Assembly (NCBI GenBank): GCA_963921935.1
Contig: OY998176.1
Span: forward strand, 144,008,305 to 144,072,304
DNA: 64,000 nt
Direction of reading: 5' to 3'
DNA from: Galeruca laticollis
Lineage: Eukaryota > Arthropoda > Insecta > Coleoptera > Chrysomelidae
The notes under the pieces were generated by a model, which saw nothing but the letters and a program-made list of their open reading frames with translations, was not told the DNA's origin and made no database searches. Positions 42,085 to 53,439 of the stretch are shown here, in pieces (positions within the stretch are counted from its first letter, which is position 1; each line of letters opens with the position of its first letter). The position numbers and the translations under genes were made by a program.

Positions 42085-43090
42085 AAGAAAATTAGCCAAC
42101 TATTTTTTTGTACATGATGAATCTTTGCAAACAAGGTAGAAGCAAACTTGAAGGTGTTGATTGTATGTTTGATATTGTACTGTATATATCGATCTCCCTA
42201 TAATATACACATTATTATTTGTCATTACAGATCTTTTGCTTTATATTTTTTTATAATTTGTTATAGTTGCTGTATATGATTTTTTAAACGTTTGCTATTT
42301 TAAATTGAAATTTCTCATTGTACCTTACTTTCCTTTTTCTATTAACTGTAAACCATTGTACTGCAGGTAAATATTTCTCTGTTTAATAAAGAAATTTGGA
42401 AACGTTTTTGTTTATATTATTTGTTTTTAGATAAAATTGAATATGTTTACACATGTAGTTAAAAAAAGAGCCTACAGGTCAAATAAAATTTAAAAGCAAC
42501 CAACAGAAACTCTGAAGCTGATACAAATATGGTTTAATTGAGGCAAAGTTGTGACATTATGTTCTGAGTTTTCAGACTAAATGGCCTATTTTAAATAATG
42601 TAAATTTGCAATGTTTTCTCAAGTTAATTTTCTTAGCACGAAACAAACAGAAACTTATAATTATGAAAACGTTTTATTATGTTAATATAAACGGTACAAA
42701 TTTCTAAAGGTAGAATGTTTTTAAAACATGTAAGTAAATTTTTCTTCCATTCTTGATGTCTAGCAATTCCCACAACGATGTCACTTGGTATCTATAATAT
42801 TAAATAGCACATGTCCGCTCATGCAATATGTAATGCACCTTGTATCTATTGATAATAGTTATATTTTTCAATTATCACTAATAATAGTACTTCACCGAGG
42901 CAGTGCGAAAGGTACCGTTACGCGCATATTAGGTTTACAACATTTTTCCTGCTAGCATACGAAAACTATTCACTCAACAAAAATGAAGGGATTGTTTTCA
43001 AACGACCGATGAACAGACACTTTCTGACTTCTAGTTAACTTTCCGGGCTCTTTTTCACTAAGGTTTGCCAATTTTTCAATTTTTTTGGCT
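42085..43090. other. AT-rich spacer
   Basis: No later THAP exon or other gene recognised. Confidence 0.4.
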
Positions 43091-43094
43091 TAGG

Positions 43095-43640
43095 AGAAGT
43101 AATATACTTTTTATATTTGGGTGAAGGGATTATTTTCTTTTTGTTCGTGGTGCATAATAGTGCATACGAAGTGGATACTTCTGCCATATATTTTTTCGGA
43201 AATTTTCATTGGAGGGGGGGCAACTTTACTTTAAATAATAAGGTTTAACTAACTTATGAAAGGGGGAATTTTGTTTTTGTTGGTGGTGCATATCAGTCCA
43301 TTAGGAGTGTTCTTCACAGCCCTAAACTTTTTTCGGAAATTGTCGTTGGAGGAGGCCAACTTTATTATGTATAATGAGGTTAACTAATTAGGAGGAGAAT
43401 GGATTTTGGTTTTTTGGTGGTGCATAGGAGTGCATTTGAAGTGGCTTCTGACGCTATATATTTTTTTTGAAAATTATCATTGGGGGGTCAACTATACTTT
43501 ATATATTGAGGTTTAACTAAGTAGGGGCAAGAGGGATTTTGTTTTTGTTGGTGGTATATATGAGTGCATTAGAAGTGGATTCGACTGCAGTATAACTTTT
43601 TTGCAAATTTGCATTTTTATAGGGGGGGCAACTTTACTCT
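43095..43640. repeat. Minisatellite, ~134-bp unit, four copies
   Basis: GTTGGTGGTGCATA...AGTGCAT...GAAGTGG...TTTTTTCGGAAATT...GGGGGGCAACTTTACTTTA recurs with the GTGCAT anchor at 43150, 43287, 43420 and 43554 (as GTATAT). Copies are imperfect. Confidence 0.75.
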
Positions 43641-43644
43641 GTAT

Positions 43645-43955
43645 TGTTGTATTTGTTGCTAAAGATATTATCAGTAGTTATACCCCTAGGGTCTTGATAA
43701 TACCGAGATAATTTTGTCATAGAGAATGTTGAATTATCCTTGAGAAACACGCTTGAAGGATTCTCTATGAGAAAATTTTGAGTATTTATCAAGGCCCGAG
43801 GAGTATTCGATAAGATAATTTTTTACTTTGTAGATATCAAAAAAATGATTGTCAATCTGACGTTTAATAATTTTCAATACAAAATTTATTAGTTTTAATC
43901 AAACAAATAATATTCATTTTTATTAAAAACTACAGTTGTGAAAAGTACAATTGGT
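43645..43955. other. 3' flank of the Crypton-like gene
   Basis: No gene; probably the non-coding end of the element to the right. It contains TTCTCTATGAGAAAATTTTG and TTTGTCATAGAGAATG, a weak inverted pair. Confidence 0.35.
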
Positions 43956-43959
43956 AAAT

Positions 43960-45086
43960 GTTAAATTGGAAGAAGAGTTTGCTGAAGTTGACGGATTGTT
44001 AATTTCCATTGTTGAAGAAATTCCTCGCATGGTGTTGATTATTTCACCATGGCGCTCTTGGTTAATATTCAAGTACGGTTAAATTGGATTAGAGCTGCTA
44101 TGTCCGGTCATTTTTATTAATTGCTGTTCACGAATTCCTTTATTCTCCAAATGGCTAACTGCAGTTGATCTATTCGAATGATTGGATATCTTTTTACACT
44201 TAGTGTCCAAACCAATATCTTGCGCGGATGATTTGGTCTACATATTAATTGTGTTCTTGCCTACCGGTATATTGTCAAACCATGTGTCACTTCCGAATTT
44301 CCAGAAACGATTTGGTCTCAAGAATAGGCGACTGGAAGTAATATTTTTTCCCCTTTTGGAAAATAATTTAAGGAATAACCGAACAGGGTATGCACTTTCG
44401 TTTGCAATATTTGGAACAAGCCACTTACTATTTGTATAACTTTTCGATCATCCTTGGCATGTTTTACTGAATATTGGATTGTATTCAATTCTGTTGATTG
44501 GCGTTCCATCATTATTTTTCTCAATCGTGAAATAATCTATAAGGCAATCAGCTGGTTCACCACCTCGCCAAGCTAACTCAACAGCTACAATATGGTAAAA
44601 TTTTTTTTGTAAACCTTCTGGTGTACATTCATCCCATAATTCAATGATTCTAGCCAAATCACTTGAACTCAAATTTAATGAACTGCATTTTCGTTTGTTT
44701 GGATCATGCTGTAATCTTTTACGTTTTGCATTTCTTGTATCTCGCGCATTTTTTAATATCACACTGGTAAACGGGTCGAATACAATTTTGAAGTCATTGA
44801 AGTATTTTTCCTGAAGTAGCTAACTCGTAATATTCCAAATTGTTTTTACAGTTGCTTCTTTATATTCAGTTCCGTTAGCTTTTCTCATATTTACCGCATA
44901 ATCTTTCGATATATTAGCCAAATTATGCTAACTCGTTTCAGCATTCAGTTCATATTCTCTGGTCGCACAAAACTCGAGAAATATTTTCCATACATATTTT
45001 TTTGATTTGATTGTATTCTTTGGTATATTATTAGATATATTATCATTAATTGAATCGTTAGATGCAATACCAAATCTTTGCGACAT
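43960..45086 (-). pseudogene. Crypton-type tyrosine recombinase
   Basis: It starts MSQRFGIASNDSINDN at 45086. A SAM-like helical part follows (KKYVWKIFLEFCATREYEL), then ILKNARDTRNAKRKRLQHDP and WDECTPEGLQKKFYHIVAVE. The catalytic part has VRLFLKLFSKRG, RLFLRPNRFWKF, HSNRSTAVSHL (H-x-x-R), QQLIKMTGHSS and PYLNINQERHG (Tyr). Known animal Crypton proteins have this order. Stops at about 44931, 44820, 44445 and 44215 and one shift kill it. Cryptons move by site-specific recombination, not by DDE chemistry, and have no terminal repeats, which fits the absence of TIRs here. Confidence 0.7.
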
Positions 45087-45109
45087 TTTTAAACCAGTTG
45101 TCAGTTTGA

Positions 45110-46300
45110 CGTTTGATTAATTTTTAATAAAAAAACACCAAACTGAAAACACCACATGTAGGGTATTATCGCTGTAATCCAGAGGATATTGGATGAAATT
45201 TGACACATGACTTAAAATTAAGTAATTTGATTGGTTACTATATTTAGTAAAAAATTATCTTTGAAATATTATTAGAAATATTTCCTGCATATGTGATGGT
45301 TTTATAACTTTTTATTTCTTTAGTTTGTTTAGGAAATATTAGTTATAATGCCACTTTTTGTTGCTATTTATTTAATTGTTTTAATTTCTCTATCAACATT
45401 ACATTTGTTCATAGGAACTGAAAATGTTTTATGTATCATTAAATTATATGCTGCTAATTTATGTGACATGGTGCAACGGCCACTTCGTCGAAGAGTTACT
45501 CAGGCGTGGATTATATACTAGTAGAGACCCAAGGAGTAGGTCTTGCCGGTTCTCGGGTAATCCTACTTATTCTTACGTTACGAGACGGAAAGATAAGTCG
45601 GCGCCACCCTGAGTCCTACTAGTCTATAAGTTACCTCACATCAACTAATCCCAGTCAACAAAACAAGAAGTTGGAAGGTTATAAAAAATGAACAACGTTA
45701 TTTAATGTTTACAAGTAGTTTTATTAAATAAAAATTATAGGTTGAACGAAAATTGAAGTTTGAAAAATGTTGTTATATTTTACAACTTGATTTATTATTT
45801 TAAAAAAAAAACTAGAAACTGAAAGTAAATTGAAATTTCAAAATGTTATATAAAAGAAATTAGATTCTGAAAGAAAATTAATATGAATTAAAAAATTTAC
45901 ACAGAAGATATTAATTTACATGTGGTACAAACTATTAAGTTAATTAATCGATGAACAATAGTTGGAAATAATCAATAGTTTTTACGATTGTGGACGTTAG
46001 TACTTTCCTTGTTTTTCTTCTTTTGTTACAATGATGTTGATGACGTCCAAAGGAATCGGGAACCAATCAGGTGGCTGCGTCAAGTCAAGCCAAGTCGGTT
46101 TGAATAGAGTCGGGGTCCCAGCCGGTAGAATTCAACTGGTAGAATTTCAGGTGAAAAGGCTTAGGTCGGAACGAAGGCTTCCGCCGGTAAGATAAATTTT
46201 AGGCCGGTAAGAAAAAGTGCTAGAAAAGACACTTGAATCAAATATAGTTCTTGAATTCATTAAAATGCAGGATATCTGGAGATTGAAATTACAGTAGGTA
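45110..46300. other. Spacer
   Basis: No gene recognised. 45470-45640 is locally GC-richer with imperfect inverted pairs (ATACTAGTAG...CTACTAGTCT). 46115-46215 has repeated CCGGTAGAAT/CCGGTAAGA words. Confidence 0.35.
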
Positions 46301-46309
46301 CGAGTAACA

Positions 46310-46845
46310 TACGTATAAAATTATGAAATGATATCAAACAACGTGGTTCATACATCCTGTATTTTACAATATTTTAAGAAAATTTATTTATTTTAGAAAT
46401 AAAAACACAATAAAAATCATAAGAAAAGTTACTAATTCATTTAATTTTATTTTAATGGCTTTTCAACGTAGAATTCCATTGGTATAAAAAAAATATAAGG
46501 AACCAGAACACGTGGTTTATGTTTCCTGTATCAATATTTTAATAGAGATTTTAGAAATGAAAGCAGAATAAGAATCATAAAAAAGTTACTAATTCATTTA
46601 ATTTTATTTTAATGGCTTTTCAACGTTGAATTCCATTGGTATAAAAAATATAAGGAACCAGAACACGTGGTTCATGTTTTCTGTATCAATATTTTAATAG
46701 AGATTTTAGAAATGAAAGCACAATAAGAATCATAAGAAAAGTTACTATTTCATTTAGTTTTAATTTAACATTTCTTCATCGTAAAATTCCATTGTTATAA
46801 AAAAAGGTATAAAGAACCAGAACAAAATATATATAACAAAAACGA
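46310..46845. repeat. Tandem repeat, ~156-bp unit, about three copies
   Basis: GTTACTAATTCATTTAATTT is at 46428, 46585 and (as GTTACTATTTCATTTAGTTT) 46741, giving periods of 157 and 156. Each unit also has AATTCCATTGGTATAAAAAA and GGAACCAGAACACGTGGTT. Confidence 0.8.
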
Positions 46846-46849
46846 AATC

Positions 46850-47355
46850 GACATAATATATGTCTGGTACTGAATGTTTTAAAGAAAAATTAATTTGAAA
46901 CTATTAAGTACCATGTAAGAAAGGATTAGCGGAGAAATATTATACATTTTAAGCGAAAATACTTACCATTCGCATGAAGCACTTCGATACGGTAGGATGA
47001 CAGAACTCAACAATAAGTATATTTCGTTGATGAATTAAGGGCAGAACCTCAACGCGCATTGGCTTAAATATCCTAATGAAAACGAAATCATCCGAAAACT
47101 TAAAATTCGACAACCATCGACAAGAAGTATTATTCGATGTTACGAGGGGTAAACGAAATTTACGTTACTCTTTCATCGACGAGAAATATTACGAGTGGTG
47201 AACGAAATTCACGTTACAATGGGATGATTGGAACTATATGGAATAGTCACATCAGTGTGTGTTGGTTTTCTGTAAATTGAAAATAATCAAGTACATTATT
47301 AACCCTATGAATTTTTAAATCAAGAAAATTGATTGAGTTATTTTCTTCAACTTCT
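46850..47355. other. Spacer with short repeats
   Basis: CATCGACAAGAAGTATTATTCG and CATCGACGAGAAATATTACGAG with GAACGAAATTCACGTTAC recur within 47110-47220. No gene recognised. Confidence 0.4.
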
Positions 47356-47359
47356 AATG

Positions 47360-48142
47360 TTATCCATTACATATGATAAATAAACTAATTAATAAAAAAG
47401 CGGAAAAAGTGGCATTACAACTAATATTTCCTAAACAAACTAAAGAAATAAAAATTTATAAAACCAACACATATGCAGGAAATATTTCTAATAATATTTC
47501 AACGATAATATCTTTAGCAACGAATACAACAATTTCTTTTAAAACAGGAAGTAACGTGAGTATAAAATTGTTAAATTTAAAAACAATAATTATTAAAGAA
47601 GTCTGGTATATATAAACTTAAATGTCCAGAATGTAATGCTGTCTATTTGAGGCAAACCCTTAGAAATTTTGAAATTCGATACAGTGAACACTTACGGCAT
47701 ACAGATTAAAAGAATTGGAGACACTTCTAGGGAGTTCTCCACTTTTAAACTGTCTTCTTAAGGGATAATTGTAAAGATCAGCAGATATAGTTTTCCTAGT
47801 TTTCTATATCATTGCACAGTTATACGGATCTTAATTGCGAAAAAGATATCCAGGATATCCCCATAGGGCTAATAATATCTAAGCTTTAATATTTGTAATA
47901 TCATATCTTCTTCTTTTTCCTATTAACATATATTAAGTCAATCACAAGGTAGGTCACTTCTTGGTCTAGCCAAAAATATTTATTAAACATCAGGTAGGCA
48001 TCAAATGAAATGTAACTTCTGTCATTCTGACGATGATATTTAATATCGAAACAATTGTCAAATTTCTTAGAATTTTTAACATTTTTTTAAATATATTGTG
48101 GAATTATCTAGAAACAGTAAGTTTCATTTAAAACAGTAATAT
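47360..48142 (+). mobile_element. Penelope-like element 3, copy b (rearranged fragment)
   Basis: CATATGATAAATAAACTAAT matches 29620 in copy a. About 190 bp of foreign AT-rich sequence then intervenes (47411-47598) before SGIYKLKCPECNAVYLRQTL, the GIY-YIG region, at 47601. The coding tail is shortened, but the terminal region through 48142 is well kept and holds a consensus hammerhead core. Confidence 0.75.
48018..48072 (+). ncRNA. Hammerhead ribozyme candidate in PLE-3b
   Basis: CTGACGA (48027-48033; N7 is free in the consensus), T, stem II GATAT (48035-48039), loop TTA, ATATC (48043-48047), GAAA (48048-48051). A two-pair stem III follows, AC...GT around AATT, leaving the GTC cleavage triplet at 48057-48059. 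All invariant core bases are present. Helix I could use TCTGTCATT with AAATTTCTTAGA, but only weakly. This is the minimal type-I form described for PLEs. Confidence 0.65.
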
Positions 48143-48164
48143 GAGTAGATTCCAGGAAGTAACG

Positions 48165-48360
48165 GTCGAGACAGTTAATTTTTCTTATTTATTTAAATAG
48201 TTTTTAATACAACGGTTGGGATAAATGTATACACACGGTATATCTACTTACGTAATTTATTTATATACTTAACTACTCACTTATACTTAATTTATGTACA
48301 CAATTAATTTCTAATTTATATGAAATACAATGTATACAAAGTGCACTTTTATATATTCAC
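48165..48360 (-). repeat. Diverged LTR fragment of the SAP-Gypsy family
   Basis: The minus strand reads GTGAATATATAAAAGTGCAC, then AAATTAAGTATAAGTGAGTA, GATATACCGTGTGTATACAT, TTATCCCAACCGTTGTATTA and ATTTAAATAAATAAGAAA. This follows the 3' half of LTRs A and B in order. No internal element sequence adjoins it. Confidence 0.6.
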
Positions 48361-48459
48361 TTGTTGCTATAAAATTAAACTATAGACTGACTCGCCGCTC
48401 GTAGGTAGTCTCCTATTTACTAAAACTACCAACTAACAAGTTGAATGTTTTTGGTCTGG

Positions 48460-49078
48460 AATAATTCCTAAATTAAAAACCCGTTTTTCTAATATTTTTT
48501 AATATTTTTCGAGTGCCGAACAAAGTTTCTACGTAAATTACAGTTATTCTGATTAGTTTGTAGCTATGTCCTTTGATACTTCCCATATAAGTGTTCGTAG
48601 ATAGATTATCGAATATCATGTCACGTCGTAGTGTTGTCAATTTTGGAGAGAATAAAAATGTTATATCATTTGAAATTATATAATTTATTTGTTGTGAATA
48701 TAATACAGTTTGTAATATAATGACAATTTATCCAGCTCTGCATTTGCAGTCTACCGTTATCCAGGAAATCCCCGTAAAACCACGTTGTATGTAAAATCAT
48801 CGGAGCGAAGAGTATGTACAATGTTTTCCACTTCTCATTGCTATTAATCAAAAAACTACATGACCCACATTATTCACCGGCAACGCAACACTTCGAATCG
48901 CCTCTTGACACACGCCTAGCAGGAATAGAGAAAAGAAATATTGATCATCTTCTAGTTTTATCATGAAAGAAATGTAAATTACTATGAAAAGTATATTTAT
49001 GTTTATTTATATAAAGTCCAGTTTTTGTATAGCAGTATTATAGAGTAACTTCACCAGTAGTCAGCCACTTAAAGGACA
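48460..49078. other. Spacer
   Basis: No gene recognised. Confidence 0.4.
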
Positions 49079-49392
49079 TTCGGTGGTATGAATAAAAACG
49101 TAAAAAAGTACATGCTAATACTAGAAGTATTAGCATTTTCTATAAAGTAGGTACTTCAAAACTAAGAAGAAACTACATTTCAAAGTAGATACTTTTAATT
49201 TTTCCGGAAGTTACTATACTAAGTAGAACTCTCGTGAAAATGACTAGAAGTATTTACTGCAATTTGAAGTAGCGACTTCTTACAGCAGATACTTCGATTT
49301 CAAGAATAAATTGTAGTATATATTTGCTTAACGTTAGCGAAAATGGTATAATAGCAGCTTCTTGAGAATTCTACGGTTAGTTTTGTTTGAAA

Positions 49393-50444
49393 ATGGATGG
49401 AATACGCAGAAGAAAAATATACAGTGCAAGACGACACGTTAATGATGATATTTTGTATCATAAAATGTTCCGGTAACAGAAAATAAGGTATAACTTGTCA
49501 ATTGTTTTTTTTATTTCTGTTTATCTTTTAGGTTCAATAGGGAAAACGTATTTTACCTATCTAATACATTTCTGACAGAAGTAAATGAGACTAGAGGCTG
49601 TGCGCTTACACACATTCAGCAAATGGAAGTGTTTTTAACAAGCTTAGGTATGTTTAAATAGAAAAATAGGAAAAAGTAAAAGAAACTACACCAAATATAT
49701 AATAATAGACTTAAAAGACTAATTTAACATGTTTCAGCGGACCCTGGATTTCAGCAAGGTGTTAGTGTTGATGTTTGAATTCATCAAACAACTGAGTCAA
49801 AAATTATTGATAAAGTCTCACGTACAACTGCAGCAAGAAAAAGTATTGGAATAAGTTCCCTATTACAGACGATATGTTTAACATAGCTAAAAATGAGTGG
49901 GCAGTACATCATGCAGTACCCAACGTTATTGGTGCAATTGACTCATGTCCAAAGTTTAAAACCTTTTGTACATGGTGACGAATATATTAATAGAAAAGGA
50001 GTTGCCTCAATAAATGTACAAGCCACGTGTGACAGTAGAGAGATGTTTACCAGCGTAGATGCAACATGGCCTGGATCTGTCCACGATCCTAGAATATGGT
50101 ATAATTCTTCTACATATCCTATTATGTACTACAATCAAGAAAGAGTATTTATTTTGGGTGATTCCGTATATGCTGTAACTCCTTGGATGCTTACACCATT
50201 CCAAAATCCGGCAACAAATATTGAAAGATATTTTAACGTAAGAGAACGTGTTATTATACAAAGATGCTTTGGGCAGTTGAAAAGGAGATTTCCAATGTTA
50301 AACAATACAGTTCGACTTAAAACTGATAGAATATGTCGATATATCATGTGTGAATTTATTTTACATAATTGTGCCAAGTTTTTGAACGATGCATATGAAC
50401 ATTTTCAAGAAATTGATGTACAAGAAGAACCAGTTATGCCATAA
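49393..50444 (+). pseudogene. Outer HARBI1-like nuclease, exons 1-3 (interrupted by inner element)
   Basis: Exon 1 is 49393-49472 (MDGIRRRKIYSARRHVND), exon 2 49532-49647 (FNRENVFYLSNTFLTEVNET) and exon 3 from 49738 (ADPGFQQGVSVDV). GT...AG introns separate them. Exon 3 has a TGA at about 49777 and two shifts (near 49856 and 49945). Nuclease motifs are GAID[C]THV with two bases lost, HGDEYINRKG, WPGSVHDPRIW, FILGDSVYAVTPWM and RVIIQRCFGQLKRRFPML. The C-terminus resumes after the inner element at 53190 (YAEPNNAAIRRRGIQFRNEI), ending at about 53280. It would cut DNA at the TIRs together with the SANT-like partner. Confidence 0.8.
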
Positions 50445-50825
50445 TGGCCCGAGTGAATAAAAACTTAGCATTTGCTTTTAGTATGAAGTATAAGCTTTAT
50501 CTTTTACTAGGTAGATTTAGCTTTTGCTAATAGCATTTGCTTAAATTGAGGTGAATAATTTTGCTTTTACTTACTAGCAAAAGCTAGATTTTTTAAGTAT
50601 GTACTTAAAGTTCTTATTTGGTAAATCATCCAAAAAAATATTTTTACACTGATAAGGCCTATATTTATATTTTTATGACTAATCAGTCGGCCGTGAAATT
50701 CGATAGACTGTATGTGTATGGACAAATTTTAGCTGCCGATGTGCAAATCGACAAAGGCAAATATCGAGCACATGAAAACTTTTTAAACCAGTATCATTAA
50801 CGAGTGCTAACGGTTTACGTTCAAA

Positions 50826-51624
50826 ATGAGTAGTGATTCAGAAAATTCTACAAGTGATTTTTTGACGGAGAAAGTTCCTGCAAAAATTTCGTCCAACCTG
50901 AAATTGATGGAAATTTTGGAAAGCTATAATATTATATTTAATAAATCGCAAGTTCCTAAAATAAAAGAAAAAAAAGAACAAGCATACAAAGAAATCCACC
51001 AAAAATATATTTTGCAAATTGGAAGGGATTTAACTGAAAAACTACTAAAAAAGAAAATCCTAAATATGAAGACCGAGTTGAAGAAAAAGACGGACAAAAT
51101 TGCAACGGGAAGTCAAAAAAAAAATTTTAACGCGTGGGAAAAACAACTTTTGGCGCTAATGGAAGGACAAGAAAACCTTGTTTTTCAAAAAGTACCAGGT
51201 AGGTAAAAAGGATGGCTATAAAAACAAATAAATGGTATGAAGATGTTAAAGCAAAATTAAGTATTTTTTCGCCGAATAGTATAAATTACTGTTTTGCTGC
51301 CATTTGATCCAAAAAATTATTTCAGGAGCATTGTCTGTGATGGAACAACCTCAGCCATCAACGTCCAAAACTGAAGAATTTATTCCAGCTCCACCTCATG
51401 TTTGGCCTTTACCTGATAAGTCTCCAGTTACCAGAAGAACCAAATTTTAGGAAACAGACGAAACCTCAAATTTGTCCAATACAGAGCTCCAACGACTGGT
51501 ATTGTTGGAACAGCTGGAACTAATAATGGTTCAAAAGGAAAAGGAAAAATTATTGTTGGAAAAAATACAAAAAGAAAATGGAAACCAATTTGAAGAAATA
51601 AATAATTTGGTGTTCAGAAAGTAA
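50826..51624 (+). pseudogene. Inner Harbinger SANT/Myb-like DNA-binding protein
   Basis: Exon 1 is 50826-51198 (MSSDSENSTSDFLTEK..., helical and basic: KILNMKTELKKKTDKIATGS). A GTAGGT...TTTCAG intron (51199-51325) follows. Exon 2 is 51326-51624, with VPGALSV across the join and a Leu/Glu/Lys coiled-coil end (LQRLVLLEQLELIMVQKEKE). One TAG near 51450 breaks exon 2. This is the accessory protein Harbingers need to recruit their nuclease to the TIRs. It has the same exon phase and VPG splice point as the outer gene. Confidence 0.75.
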
Positions 51625-51917
51625 ATGAATAAATTGTTTTCGTTGTTAACGTTTTTTTTTAATAAATTAATGAACTTGACTCAGATTAAGGTACCAACTT
51701 CCATTTAAATTTAACTTAAAAAGTAATTCAAAATAATAAAAACCATAAAATATAACAATATACAGTGTGGCCCATTGAAAACTTTCTAGAAGGCATAACT
51801 GCCTGAAAAGGGTGTTGTCGAAAAAATTCTCCTTCAAGTATCTTGTTTATTTTACTTATTACGTATTAATATTCATGTTGTCATATGATATATATGGTAT
51901 CGTACTTAGTAGTATAT

Positions 51918-52945
51918 TTACAACTGCAATTGAAAAATTATATTTTTCATTTCTTCTCGTCTCTGTTGACCACGCTGACGGTCGTTATTCAGCTCATCAT
52001 TACATTCCACAACTTCTTCACCATCGTGATCCTCGGCGGCTACTTCTTCTTCGTCATTTGGTAATTGGTCATTTAAATACTTAGCAACATTATGCAGAAC
52101 TACAGCGCTGACGATTACTGACGGAATTTTGTCAATGTTCAATCGTATCTGATGTTGCAAAACAGGGAATCGACGTTTTAGTTGTCCGAAACAGCGTTCT
52201 ATGATAACGCGCTCTCTTTTATGTACAATATTATACGATATTTCTTGAGGTGTGGTGGGGTTTCTATACCGTGTTAATAGCCATGGTGTTATGCCATACC
52301 CTTCATCGCCTAAAATAAGTCCATAGCTCTGTTGACGTCTTCTCATCATACCAAAAATATTTGATCTTCAAAAAATACGACTGTCGTGCACCGAGCCAGG
52401 CCATTGAGCTTCTACGGATGTAAAAATTTCTTTTCCGTTACAAGTTGCTTGCACATTTATACTACACCAGGCTTTCCTATTGATATACTCGTCACCATGT
52501 AGCGATGGCTTTATTATTGGTACATGAGTGCAATCAATTGCACCAAAAGCACAGGGAAATCTATAGAACTGTGCCCATTCGTTGATTGCCTGGTCAGTCG
52601 AGTTTTCTGTAGGAAATTTAATCCAAATTCCTGCCTTTTCAACTATTTTTGGTAAAACGTGAGATATCGTTTTACATATTGTTACTCTATGAACTCCTTC
52701 TTCTTTCCCGATCCCTATTTGAAATCCAGGATCACTTAGAAATCGCAAAATATTTGCATTTGTTTTTTTGGACTCAATGCACCACCTCTAGTCTCCACTT
52801 TTGGCTCCAAAAAATGGTTAGCTATCCACTCAACATTTTCTTCACTAAATCTATACAGACCGTGGTATTCTTCGGCACGACTTTCTTTTCTTTCGGGATA
52901 AAATATTACAGATCTTATATTCATAAATGCAGCCATTTCTGCCAA
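51918..52945 (-). pseudogene. Inner HARBI1-like nuclease
   Basis: Starts MAEMAAFMNIRSVIFYPERK at 52945. One-base shift at about 52745 (KKQMQIF|LRFLSDPGFQIG) and one TGA at 52368-52370. Motifs: GAIDCTHVP (first Asp), HGDEYINRKAW, WPGSVHDSR, LILGDEGYGITPWLL (second Asp), RERVIIERCFGQLKRRFPVL (Glu) and an acidic C-terminus. About 340 residues, near normal length. With only two lesions this is younger than the outer copy. Confidence 0.85.
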
Positions 52946-53189
52946 ACTGTTTAGAATACTAAATTTTTAAGCCAAGGTCTAACAAGCTCGCAAAAATTTA
53001 AACTTTACCTTAATATTCTTAGTAATTGCTTACTTTCATTCATACCATTTTTAGACAATGCTAAAAACCTTAGTTTTTTGCTAATTGCATTTTTAGTAAA
53101 AGCTACTACTTAGTTTTATTCACTGCAAACTAAGCATTTGCTAGGAAAATGTAAGTTTTAGCTTTTACTGAATTTTTATTCACACTGCT

Positions 53190-53280
53190 CTATACGCTGA
53201 ACCAAATAATGCTGCAATTAGACGCCGAGGTATACAGTTTCGTAATGAAATTGCACAATTGATGTACCGACAACGTTAAA
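53190..53280 (+). pseudogene. Outer HARBI1-like nuclease, C-terminal end
   Basis: TATACGCTGAACCAAATAAT reads YAEPNNAAIRRRGIQFRNEI followed by AQLMYRQR and a stop. This is the standard end of Harbinger nucleases, cut off from 49393-50444 by the inner element. Confidence 0.75.
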
Positions 53281-53439
53281 ACAGTAAATCAATAAAAAAA
53301 AATTGGTATTTTGTATTTTTTATGTAGTTTAGATAAATATTTATTTTATAATAATAATGAAACTTAATAAACTTAAGTACAGAATAATAAAACGTAAACT
53401 TTAAATCTCTCTTAATAAAAGTAACTAAGTAGATAGTTA

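Larger units (their letters stand above)
50448..53189. mobile_element. Inner Harbinger transposon nested in the outer one
   Basis: The ends are GAGTGAATAAAAACTTAGCA (50451) and, inverted, CAGTGTGAATAAAAATTCAG (53187 inward), with subterminal TAGCATTTGCT words on both sides. It interrupts the outer nuclease 30 codons before its end. The gene set is the same as in the outer element but in opposite orientation. No clean target duplication is readable at the join. Confidence 0.8.
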
